From: Actinomycetota bacterium
Lineage (GTDB): Bacteria > Actinomycetota > UBA4738 > G016210805
Reading direction: 5' to 3'
DNA: 5,620 bases
Assembly: GCA_016210805.1 (NCBI GenBank)
Contig: JACQTL010000041.1
Location: 1 to 5,620, forward strand
Both the position numbers and the translations under genes were made by a program. Shown piece by piece: positions 1 through 5,340 of this stretch. Under the pieces are notes generated by a model. That model saw nothing but the letters and a program-made list of their open reading frames with translations, did not search any database and was not told the origin of the DNA. The first letter of the stretch is position 1; every line of letters begins with the position of its first letter.

Positions 1-30
1 CGCCGAAGGCGCGACCTGGCCGTGGGGGTG

Positions 31-51
31 GTCGGGGGCGGAGCCCCCGAC
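31..51 (-). terminator. GC-rich hairpin just after rpsD stop
   Basis: A perfect inverted repeat with 9-bp arms, GTCGGGGGC (31-39) and GCCCCCGAC (43-51), surrounds a 3-nt centre. It begins 1 nt after the rpsD stop codon on the minus strand. There is no T-run after it, so it is not a canonical intrinsic terminator. GC hairpins without U-tracts are common after genes in high-GC bacteria. It most likely ends the rpsD transcript or protects its 3' end. Confidence 0.6.
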
Positions 52-52
52 G

Positions 53-655
53 CTACGAGTAGTACTCGACGATCAGGCGCTCGTCGACCTCGACGGGGAG
101 GGCCATCTCGCCGCGCTCGGGGTACCGGGAGAGGGTCCCGGCGAACTCCCCCTTGTTGACGTACAGGTAGGCGGGAGGGTCGGGCGTGACCTCGAGGGAC
201 TCCCGGACCGAGATGAAGTTCCGGGCCGCCGGGGAGACCTCGATCGTCTGGCCCGGCTTCACCTGCGCGCTGGGCACGTCCACCCGCCTGCCGTCCACGC
301 GAACGTGCCCGTGGGAGACGAGCTGGCGGGCCTGGCGGATCGTCATCGCGAAGCCCATCCGCAGGGCGACCGTGTCCAGCCTGGTCTCGAGCTGGCGGAG
401 GAGCTCTTCGCCGGTCACCCCCCGCTTCTTGGAGGCGTGCGCGTAGTACCGGCGGAGCTGCCGCTCTCCCACGTTGTAGATCGCCCGGAGCTTCTGCTTC
501 TCGAGCAGCCGGGTGTGGTATTCGGTGAGCCGCTTGCGGCCCCGGCCGTGCTGGCCCGGAGGGTACGGACGCTTCGTGGACGGGCAGTTGGGACGCCCGC
601 AGACCGGCGCGCCCACGCGGCGGCACATCTTGTGACGGGGACCGATCTTCTGCAT
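53..655 (-). CDS. rpsD: 30S ribosomal protein S4
   Basis: S4 is a primary 16S rRNA-binding protein that starts assembly of the 30S body. The product is about 200 aa, the normal family length. It carries the conserved RPYPPGQHG segment, EKQKLR and Y-x-V-x-ERQ, then the S4 RNA-binding domain (about residues 90-150) with RQARQLVSHGHVRVDGRRVD, and ends in IVEYYS. The N-terminus has a zinc-ribbon-like set, H8, C11, C19 and C24 (numbered from the chosen Met). In the Cys4 form of S4 the first ligand is Cys, so His replaces it here. I chose ATG at 655 because it places Gly-Pro near the family position and lies 9 nt after a TACCCT hexamer. An in-frame ATG at 664 would add three residues and cannot be excluded. 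Neither start has a Shine-Dalgarno. No rpsM, rpsK or rpoA is adjacent, so rpsD stands apart from the alpha operon, as in Streptomyces. Identification is very secure. Confidence 0.97.
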   Translation of the reverse strand: MQKIGPRHKMCRRVGAPVCGRPNCPSTKRPYPPGQHGRGRKRLTEYHTRLLEKQKLRAIYNVGERQLRRYYAHASKKRGVTGEELLRQLETRLDTVALRMGFAMTIRQARQLVSHGHVRVDGRRVDVPSAQVKPGQTIEVSPAARNFISVRESLEVTPDPPAYLYVNKGEFAGTLSRYPERGEMALPVEVDERLIVEYYS

Positions 656-664
656 GGCCCGCAT

Positions 665-670
665 AGGGTA
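665..670 (-). promoter_or_regulatory. Putative -10 element of rpsD (TACCCT)
   Basis: On the minus strand TACCCT fits the TANNNT form of a -10 element and ends 9 nt before the ATG at 655. No good -35 is visible about 17 nt upstream. If it is real, the rpsD mRNA would be leaderless or nearly so, and the ATG at 664 would not be transcribed. Confidence 0.4.
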
Positions 671-754
671 CAGGCTGGTCGGCGGGGTTGACTCGCCGTG
701 TTTCGGGGTCCCGGTTCGACCGCCACCGTCGGATCGCGTGCCGCCCCGGGACGG

Positions 755-760
755 TAGCGT
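755..760 (+). promoter_or_regulatory. Putative -10 element of the glycohydrolase gene (TAGCGT)
   Basis: TAGCGT matches TANNNT and lies 8 nt before the GTG at 769, which would give a leaderless transcript. The -35 region is not convincing. This site and the rpsD -10 sit in the same divergent spacer, roughly 85 bp apart. Confidence 0.4.
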
Positions 761-768
761 TGCGGTTC

Positions 769-1710
769 GTGGGACCCGACGACGTGCGCGACCGGGTGAC
801 CGGCTCCCTCCTCGGTCTGGCCCTCGGCGACGCGCTCGGCGCGCCGTTCGAGTTCCTTCGCGGGCACGAGATCCCCTCGCCCCTGCCCGCCCTGGAGCTG
901 CCGTGGTCCGGCGGTGCCGCCGGGACCACCACCGACGACACCGCGATGGCCCGGAGCCTGGCCCGGAGCCTGGCCGCCCGGGGCGGGTTCGACCCCGACG
1001 ACCTGATGGCCCGCCACCTGGCCTGGTTCGCCACGGGACCCCCTGACGTCGGCTCCCTGACCCGCAGGGTCCTGGTCCGGGTGGGCCGCGGGGTCCCGGC
1101 GGAGGAGGCCTCCCGCTCGGTCTGGGAGGAGCGGGGTCCCGAGGTCTCCGCGGGGAACGGCTCCGTGATGTACTGCGCGCCCCTCGGGCTCGCGTACGCG
1201 AGCCGCCCGGCCGCGCTACGCGACCTCGCCCCGCGCCTCTCGGCGCTCACCCACCACGACGAGCGCTGCCGGACGGCCGTCCTCGCCGTCACGCTGGCCG
1301 TGGCCGGGGCGGCCGGAGGGCGGTCCCCGGGTGATGCCCTGGAGGAGGCCGTCCTGGCCAGCATCGACCGCCCGGGAGGGGAGGAGCTCGAGTTCCTGGT
1401 GGGGGCGGCGGGGACCGGCCGCCCGGTGGACGGCCCGGACATGGGGTTCTGCCTGTACGCGGCGGCGATCGGGCTCCAGGTCCTCGAGCGGGCCGCGGGA
1501 GGCCGGGCCGGGACGTTCGGGGAGGAGCTGTCCCGGGTGGTGGCCCTCGGCGGCGACACGGACACGAACGCGGCCGTGGCCGGAGCGGTGCTCGGCGCCG
1601 TGCTGGGCTCGGGCGCGCTGCCGGCCGACTGGCTGGGCCGCCTCGACGGCTCCGACGAGATGCGGGACGAGGCCGAGGCGCTGGTGCCCCTCGCCCTCGC
1701 CGTGGGCTGA
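769..1710 (+). CDS. ADP-ribosylglycohydrolase family protein (DraG-like)
   Basis: Members of this family use two Mg/Mn ions to remove ADP-ribose from modified side chains or small molecules in the cytosol; DraG reactivates ADP-ribosylated nitrogenase reductase. From GTG 769 the product is 313 aa, a usual length. Conserved motifs appear in order: GDALGAPFEF (20-29), the metal motif TDDT (55-58), GNGSVM with a following Pro (middle), THHDE, and the C-terminal metal motif GGDTDT (261-266) followed by NAAVAGAVLGA. All expected metal ligands appear present, so the enzyme should be active. The frame stays open up to a TTG at 688, but family members begin shortly before the SLLGLALGD helix, which favours GTG 769 (GTG 784 is the alternative). 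No nitrogenase gene, ADP-ribosyltransferase or macrodomain gene is nearby, so the substrate is unknown. A 12-bp tandem duplication at 947-970 encodes ARSLARSL just after TDDT but does not lengthen the protein relative to the family pattern. Confidence 0.92.
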   Translation: MGPDDVRDRVTGSLLGLALGDALGAPFEFLRGHEIPSPLPALELPWSGGAAGTTTDDTAMARSLARSLAARGGFDPDDLMARHLAWFATGPPDVGSLTRRVLVRVGRGVPAEEASRSVWEERGPEVSAGNGSVMYCAPLGLAYASRPAALRDLAPRLSALTHHDERCRTAVLAVTLAVAGAAGGRSPGDALEEAVLASIDRPGGEELEFLVGAAGTGRPVDGPDMGFCLYAAAIGLQVLERAAGGRAGTFGEELSRVVALGGDTDTNAAVAGAVLGAVLGSGALPADWLGRLDGSDEMRDEAEALVPLALAVG

Positions 1711-1721
1711 CCGGCCGGTCA
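1708..1721. terminator. 14-bp palindrome containing both convergent stop codons
   Basis: TGACCGGCCGGTCA is perfectly self-complementary. Its first three bases are the plus-strand TGA of the glycohydrolase gene and its last three are the minus-strand TGA of the GNAT gene. As RNA it could form a short GC stem in either direction. There is no T-tract. A bidirectional attenuator is possible, but the stem is short (about 5 bp once a loop is allowed). Confidence 0.4.
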
Positions 1722-2513
1722 CGCCGAGCCGGCTCCGGACCGCCCCACCCAAACCACCCACTCGTCGACCGGCTCGAAGCCCATCCGCTCGTAGACCGGC
1801 CGGCCGGCCGGCGTGGCCTGGAGCCAGGCGAGGTCCGCCCGCCCGGCCGCCCGCGCGATCGCGTGCGCCGTGACGGCCGTGGCCAGGCCCAGGCCCCGGG
1901 CCGTCGGGATCGTGGCCACCCCGAACAGGCCGACCGTTCCCCGGTCCACGAAGGAGGTCGCGCAGGCGACCGGCTCGCCGTCCAGGCGGGCCAGGTACAT
2001 CCGGACCCCCCGGGCCCGGAGCATGGCTCGGGGGAGGAACCGGCGGACGATGTGCCCCGGCGTCCCGAAGACCCGGGCCTCGATCGACCGGACCGCGGCG
2101 AGGTCCGGCGCTCCGCCGACCCGGTCGATGGTGAGCCCGGGGCGGCGGGAGGGCCCGCGGAGGGCGCCCACGGGAAGGGCCATCGCCGGGCGCGACGCGA
2201 TGGGCCGGAGCGCCATCGCCCCGGCCGCGGCCTCGACGTGGGGATGGCGTCCCGCGGGGAGGTCGAGACCCATCCGGCGACCCCGCGACCGGAACAGCTC
2301 CTCCACGCGGAGGAGGGCCCGATCCGGGCGGGCCGGCTCGCCTTCCACCATGCCGACGTTCAACGAGTCGTCGGGGAGCCCGGTCAGGGCCACCAGGAAA
2401 CCTCCGGTCCTGTGGACGGACCCCCCCTCCACCCACCCGGCCACCCGCCGCCCGTAGGCCAGCAGGGCCCGGGCCGTCCGCTCGCTCGGATCGCCGCGCT
2501 TCGCCCCGGGCAC
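1719..2513 (-). CDS. GNAT family N-acetyltransferase, two-domain
   Basis: This is a predicted acetyl-CoA-dependent N-acetyltransferase of 264 aa; the substrate cannot be told. The C-terminal half (about 128-260) is a recognisable GNAT fold. Motif A is VATIPTARGLGLATAV (199-214), with the R-G-x-G-x-A pyrophosphate-binding loop. Motif B is the ATPAGRPVYERMGF stretch (233-246), where the Tyr and the Gly-Phe end are typical. The first about 125 residues (NVGMVEGE..., a helix with VEELFRSRG, then a strand) look like a second, degenerate GNAT-like half seen in tandem GNAT proteins. I chose GTG 2513 because it lies 11 nt after the hemG stop, with GGACGGGG in between as a weak ribosome site. The open frame continues upstream but only as an antisense-type shadow of hemG. 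The gene is very probably co-transcribed with hemG, but no functional link to heme synthesis is evident. Confidence 0.9.
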   Translation of the reverse strand: MPGAKRGDPSERTARALLAYGRRVAGWVEGGSVHRTGGFLVALTGLPDDSLNVGMVEGEPARPDRALLRVEELFRSRGRRMGLDLPAGRHPHVEAAAGAMALRPIASRPAMALPVGALRGPSRRPGLTIDRVGGAPDLAAVRSIEARVFGTPGHIVRRFLPRAMLRARGVRMYLARLDGEPVACATSFVDRGTVGLFGVATIPTARGLGLATAVTAHAIARAAGRADLAWLQATPAGRPVYERMGFEPVDEWVVWVGRSGAGSA

Positions 2514-2524
2514 GGGTCCCCGTC

Positions 2525-3901
2525 CTACCCGGCCGGTCCGCCGGACAGCCAGCCCACCAGCCCGCGGGCGGCGCGCTCGCCGCTCTCGATGCAGTCGGGC
2601 AGCCCGATGCCCCGGTACGACGCCCCGGCCAGGGCCAGGCCGGGGGGCAGGGCGCGCTCGGCCGCGGCCACCCGGCGGAGGTGCCCGGGTCCGTACACGG
2701 GAAGGGCATCGGTCCAGCGGACCAGCCGGACGTCGTGGGCCGGCTCCCGAGCCCGCATGACCCGCCCGAGCTCCCGCTCCACGCGGGCCCCAAGCTCGTC
2801 GTCGTCCAGGGCCAGCGCCTCGGGGGAGGTGACGAAGGCCCGGAGCCAGTCGCCGGGGACACCGAGGTGCGGCCACTTCTGGCCCAGCCAGGTGCACGCC
2901 GCGACCGCGGTCCCGTCCTCCGGGGCGGCCAGGAACCCGGACCCGTCCATCTCCCTGACCAGGGCCCCCCTCGGATAGCGGACCAGCACCACGGCGGAGG
3001 ACCGGTAGCCGATCCAGCCGAGGGCGAGCGCCGCGCCCGGCGAGGTCTCGGCCAGCAGCCGGGCGGCCACCGGGGCCGGGACGGCCACCAGCACGGCGTC
3101 GGCCCGGGCCTCCCTCCCTCCGAGGCTCAGCCGGAACCCGGTCCGGGCGCCCGGCCGCAGCCGCTCGACGGTGGTCCCGGTGCGGATCCGCCGGGATCCG
3201 AGCCCGGCGACCAGGCCGGCGATCAGCCGGCCCAGGCCGCCCCGGACGGCCAGGAAGGGCGGCCCCGTCGCCGGGGGCCGGCGGAGGGCCGCGAGCACCA
3301 GGCTCCGCCCCCCGGCGAGCTGGGGGAGCGCGGCCTCGAAGCTCACGGTCGACGCGGGCGTGCCCCAGACGCCCAGGATCAGCGGGGCCACCAGACGGTC
3401 GGCGGCCTGCCGGCCCAGGCGGCGACGGGCCACTTCCGCCACCGAGCGGTCGGGCCGGCGATCCCTGGGCAGGAAGGGCTCGAGGGCGACGCGGGCCGCC
3501 CCGACCGGCCCGAGGATCCCCGACCGGACCGCGCCGGCCAGGGCCCCCAGCCCCCCGGGGACCCCCATCCACAGCCCGGACGGCAGGGGCCGGAGCCGCC
3601 CGCCGACCAGGAGGTACGCTCGTCGGGCGGCCGGACCGGTGCCCACCAGCTCGCCGGCCAGCCCCAGCTCGCCGGCCAGCTCACGGCCCCGGGGCTTGGC
3701 GGCCAGGAACGAGTCCGGCCCCCACTCCACGTCCACGCCGTCGATCCGCTCCGTGCGGACCTTCCCGCCCGGGGCCTCGCCGGCCTCGTACACGGTGACG
3801 GCGAGGTCGAGCCCGGCCTCCCGGGCCGCGTCGAGGGCGGCCCGGGCGCCGGCCAGCCCGGCGATCCCTCCACCGATCACCGCGAGCCGGCGGCTCCCCA
3901 T
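2525..3901 (-). CDS. hemG: Protoporphyrinogen/coproporphyrinogen oxidase (HemY/CgoX type)
   Basis: This FAD enzyme removes six electrons from a porphyrinogen with O2 as acceptor, late in heme synthesis. It is 458 aa, the normal length for the HemY class. The N-terminal Rossmann motif VIGGGIAGLAGA (8-19) is followed by Glu39, which should bind the FAD ribose, then GGKVRTE (45-51) and WGPDSFL (59-65), all typical. The C-terminal FAD motif LALAGASYRGIGLPDCIESG is diagnostic. In Gram-positive and actinobacterial lineages this class acts mainly on coproporphyrinogen III (CgoX, coproporphyrin-dependent route); the sequence alone does not decide between substrates. The start is ATG 3901, because the Rossmann strand follows at once and upstream codons belong to the opposite gene. 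A TAGTCT hexamer lies 7 nt upstream and no Shine-Dalgarno is seen. An 18-bp near-perfect tandem repeat (3646-3681) encodes the repeated LAGEL stretch. hemE and hemH are not nearby. It is also named hemY or cgoX. Confidence 0.93.
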   Translation of the reverse strand: MGSRRLAVIGGGIAGLAGARAALDAAREAGLDLAVTVYEAGEAPGGKVRTERIDGVDVEWGPDSFLAAKPRGRELAGELGLAGELVGTGPAARRAYLLVGGRLRPLPSGLWMGVPGGLGALAGAVRSGILGPVGAARVALEPFLPRDRRPDRSVAEVARRRLGRQAADRLVAPLILGVWGTPASTVSFEAALPQLAGGRSLVLAALRRPPATGPPFLAVRGGLGRLIAGLVAGLGSRRIRTGTTVERLRPGARTGFRLSLGGREARADAVLVAVPAPVAARLLAETSPGAALALGWIGYRSSAVVLVRYPRGALVREMDGSGFLAAPEDGTAVAACTWLGQKWPHLGVPGDWLRAFVTSPEALALDDDELGARVERELGRVMRAREPAHDVRLVRWTDALPVYGPGHLRRVAAAERALPPGLALAGASYRGIGLPDCIESGERAARGLVGWLSGGPAG

Positions 3902-3908
3902 GAGTGGG

Positions 3909-3914
3909 AGACTA
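3909..3914 (-). promoter_or_regulatory. Putative -10 element of hemG (TAGTCT)
   Basis: On the minus strand TAGTCT (TANNNT) ends 7 nt before the hemG ATG, fitting a leaderless start. A weak -35-like TCGTCA (3934-3939) lies 19 nt upstream. The element overlaps the start codon of the opposite gene at 3914, so transcription of one gene could interfere with the other. Confidence 0.45.
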
Positions 3915-4207
3915 TGCACGTGACCGAGCACGATGACGAGAAGCTGCTCCGCAGGGCCGAGGAGGCGCTCACCGAGATCAAGGTGAGCCAGGGCCTCTCG
4001 GAACGTCACGCCGCGGTGCTCGCCGCCCTGCGCATCCGGCTGAAGGGCGACGCCGGGAGGTCTCTCGAGGAGCTGATCGACGCCGCCGGCGACCTCGAGA
4101 GCGAGCCCCAGCTCGACCGCATGCTCGCCGAGGAGCGCAAGCCGAAGGGCTCGCTCGACGACCTGATGTCCCGGGAGCCGAAGAAGCCGGAGTGGCCCAC
4201 CGGCTGA
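3914..4207 (+). CDS. Hypothetical charged small protein, 97 aa
   Basis: I do not recognise the family. The frame runs from ATG 3914 to TGA 4207. GGGAG (3906-3910) precedes the start at a rather short 3-nt spacing. The product is soluble-looking and highly charged, rich in Glu, Asp, Arg and Lys. It has three probable helices: about 8-25 (EKLLRRAEEALTEIK), 29-43 (SERHAAVLAALRIRL) and 49-75. The tail is charged and Pro-rich, with SLDDLMSREPKKPEW near the end. There is no signal peptide, membrane segment or Cys. Codon use is GC-rich like its neighbours, and third positions favour G/C, which supports real coding. It starts 12 bp from hemG in divergent orientation, so any promoter must lie inside hemG. 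The overlapping minus-strand frames are less convincing. A regulatory or adaptor role is possible, but nothing in the sequence shows it. Confidence 0.6.
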   Translation: MHVTEHDDEKLLRRAEEALTEIKVSQGLSERHAAVLAALRIRLKGDAGRSLEELIDAAGDLESEPQLDRMLAEERKPKGSLDDLMSREPKKPEWPTG

Positions 4208-4221
4208 CCCCGGCGGCGGGG
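4208..4221 (+). terminator. Weak GC hairpin after the 97-aa gene
   Basis: CCCC-GGCGGC-GGGG begins directly after the TGA at 4207. The stem is only 4 bp and has no T-run. The remaining stretch to 4347 shows no gene that I can support. Confidence 0.2.
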
Positions 4222-4347
4222 GCTCCCACCCCATCTGCCTACGCATTCACGAAAGCCACTGGTCAAGAGGCATCTCGGGACCACAGTCGCCGAGCGGGAT
4301 CGCGCACCGCTGGTCCTCTGCCTGGGACGCTCCCCTCGACGGGCAGG

Positions 4348-4782
4348 CTACGGCGCCTCAGCCGGGATCATCACGAAGCCTTCCGCGGCAGCCGCCTCCC
4401 ACAGGCGTCGGTCCCAGCAGGCGAACGCAAGGTCGTGGCCCCCGGCCCGGAAGGTGATGGCCGAGGCCAGGTGTATGGCGTCGCCTCCTCGGAGGGGATG
4501 CCGCCAGGACAGGCTGCCCGCTGCCTTCATCAGATCGACGTCGAGTTCGAGTACCAGGATCTCGTCCCACCGACGATCGAATGCCCGGGTCAGCTGCTGC
4601 CCCGCCCGCACCGGGACGCGTCCTTCCCGCACGGCGCGAGCGATCCCCGCCTGGCACTCTGGGAAGGCGAGTCTCGAGGTCGCGGACACATGGGCGTCGC
4701 GCAGCCGGTCCCGGACGAGGTCGCTTCCCACTTCGATCAGCAGGTCCTTGAGGAGCGCGCTCGAGTCCAGGTAAAGGTTCAG
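4348..4782 (-). CDS. vapC: PIN-domain toxin VapC, probable CTG start
   Basis: VapC toxins are Mg-dependent ribonucleases that cleave tRNA or rRNA and are held inactive by their antitoxin. Read from CTG 4782 the product is 144 aa and starts LNLYLDSSALLK, the classic PIN N-terminus. Acidic active-site residues are D6 (LYLDSS), E42 (FPECQAG), D101 (GGDAIHLA) and probably D124 (CWDRRL), so the catalytic set is complete. The first ATG/GTG/TTG in frame is GTG 4731, which would remove residues 1-17 including D6. The CTG overlaps the antitoxin TGA as CTGA, the usual ATGA coupling with one base changed, and GAGGA sits 6 nt upstream. This makes CTG initiation, or re-initiation after the antitoxin, the best reading. 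Downstream of the stop (TAG, 4348-4350) only a weak GCCTG/CAGGC dyad is visible. If CTG is not used, the toxin would be dead. Confidence 0.88.
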   Translation of the reverse strand: MNLYLDSSALLKDLLIEVGSDLVRDRLRDAHVSATSRLAFPECQAGIARAVREGRVPVRAGQQLTRAFDRRWDEILVLELDVDLMKAAGSLSWRHPLRGGDAIHLASAITFRAGGHDLAFACWDRRLWEAAAAEGFVMIPAEAP

Positions 4783-5042
4783 CGGCGGTCCTCGCTGATG
4801 TAGTCGGAGAGCGGCGGCCCAGGCTTGATCCTGATCGGGCGCCTGGCGACCGTCACTCGCTTCCCCGACCAGGTGGCCTTCCCCTCTGCGATCAATCGGG
4901 CGAGGTCTGCCGGGATCCCGGCGGGGATGATGCGGGCGACCGGCCGCCCCCGATCGGTCACCTCGATCATCTCTCCCCCTCGGACGCGGTCGAGCACCCG
5001 GCTCAGGTTGTTCTTGAGCTCTCGGATCCCAACGCTCGTCAT
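4779..5042 (-). CDS. Type II antitoxin, Phd/YefM family (VapB role)
   Basis: This is the 87-aa antitoxin partner of the downstream PIN toxin. The N-terminal half is a textbook Phd/YefM domain: the IRELKNNLSRVLDRV helix segment (6-20), GGEMIEVTDRGRP (22-34), then a VARIIP strand. It dimerises and binds its own promoter. The C-terminal part (about 43-87, LARLIAEGK..., PLSDYISEDRR) is the usual extended toxin-wrapping tail. The start ATG 5042 fits the family's MxxVxIRELKNN beginning. Its stop overlaps the toxin start (CTGA), which implies coupled translation with more antitoxin than toxin. A TAAAGT -10-like element 6 nt upstream and two dyads in the promoter region (GTAGCTAC; CCAGGT/ACCTGG) suggest autoregulation. 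Base composition looks slightly less GC-rich than the genes to the left, in keeping with an acquired module. Confidence 0.92.
   Translation of the reverse strand: MTSVGIRELKNNLSRVLDRVRGGEMIEVTDRGRPVARIIPAGIPADLARLIAEGKATWSGKRVTVARRPIRIKPGPPLSDYISEDRR
4789..4793 (-). promoter_or_regulatory. Ribosome binding site GAGGA for the CTG-started vapC
   Basis: On the minus strand GAGGA is separated by six bases (CCGCCG) from the CTG at 4782-4780. This is good Shine-Dalgarno spacing and is the main translational argument for starting vapC at CTG. The site lies inside the last codons of the antitoxin gene. Confidence 0.6.
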
Positions 5043-5080
5043 GTAGCTACTTTACCAGGTTTGGGGGTACATGGACCTGG
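5043..5080 (-). promoter_or_regulatory. Antitoxin-toxin promoter and candidate operator
   Basis: On the minus strand a TAAAGT -10-like hexamer (5049-5054) ends 6 nt before the antitoxin ATG, so the transcript is probably leaderless. The -35 region is poor. Two symmetrical elements overlap it: the perfect 8-bp palindrome GTAGCTAC (5043-5050), and CCAGGT (5055-5060) with its inverted copy ACCTGG (5075-5080) after 14 bp, about two helical turns centre to centre. Such sites fit repression by an antitoxin dimer or toxin-antitoxin complex. Confidence 0.5.
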
Positions 5081-5247
5081 CGGCGCATGCCCGATCCTGT
5101 CCGCGCGATGGTGGCCGTCGGCGTCCCGCTGCCGGCCCTCCAACGCGTTCGACATCTCTTCTCATTGCGTGGGTTGTGCGGTCGGGGCCATGACCTGCGA
5201 ATCCGTAGCATGGGATGTCGCATGGAGCCACCGAGCGGGCGAACAGC
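5081..5247. other. Stretch without a recognisable gene
   Basis: Between the antitoxin promoter and the hairpin at 5248 I find no coding frame with credible start, composition or motifs, and no RNA gene. The composition is less GC-extreme than the left half of the window. It may be degraded coding sequence or spacer. Confidence 0.4.
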
Positions 5248-5288
5248 GGAAGGGCCGCCGAGCGTTTTCCCTGCTCAGCGGCCCTTCC
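5248..5288 (-). terminator. Strong hairpin downstream of the tRNA fragment
   Basis: Arms at 5248-5263 and 5273-5288 (16 bp) flank a 9-nt loop. Read as minus-strand RNA all 16 positions pair, one of them a G-U. On the plus strand that position is a C-A mismatch, so the minus orientation is the functional one. It begins 5 nt after the 3' end of the tRNA-Pro fragment, where a tRNA terminator is expected. There is no long U-tract. Confidence 0.65.
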
Positions 5289-5293
5289 CTTGA

Positions 5294-5340
5294 GGTCGGG
5301 ACGGCGGGATTTGAACCCGCGACCTCAGCGTCCCGAACGC
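5294..5340 (-). pseudogene. 3' fragment of tRNA-Pro(CGG), possible attachment-site scar
   Basis: On the minus strand this holds, in order: an anticodon loop TTCGGGA (5337-5331, anticodon CGG) with a partly paired stem, the variable bases AGGTC, a perfect 5-bp T-stem with loop TTCAAAT (GCGGG/CCCGC, 5320-5304), the 3' acceptor strand CGTCCCG (5303-5297), discriminator A and CC. This is the normal 3' half of an actinobacterial-style tRNA-Pro. Upstream there is no fitting D-arm and no CGGGACG acceptor strand at the right distance, so it cannot be a complete cloverleaf. Tyrosine integrases often use exactly this part of a tRNA gene (anticodon loop to 3' end) as attB, so the fragment may be an integration junction. 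Curiously, CGGGACG in the anticodon region (5335-5329) can pair with CGTCCCG to give an acceptor-plus-T-stem minihelix. Confidence 0.65.

Noticed and set aside
688..693. TTGACT as a -35 box for the glycohydrolase gene
   Set aside because: No -10-like hexamer lies 16-19 bp downstream, and the likely -10 at 755 is too far away.
1719..3572. A 617-codon minus-strand open frame reaching far upstream of the GNAT domain
   Set aside because: Only the last 264 codons look like protein. The upstream part is low-complexity Gly/Pro/Arg sequence lying over hemG on the same strand in another frame, a result of very high GC content.
3646..3681. 18-bp near-perfect tandem repeat inside hemG
   Set aside because: The encoded LAGELG/LAGELV matches the expected length of the family in this helix, so it is local codon similarity and not an insertion.
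2681..3913. Long plus-strand open frame running into the 97-aa gene
   Set aside because: It is Gly/Pro/Arg-rich antisense shadow of hemG. Only the part from ATG 3914 has balanced composition.
3902..4246. N-terminal extension of hemG
   Set aside because: The FAD-binding strand starts within ten residues of ATG 3901, and the upstream sequence is the complement of the 97-aa gene.
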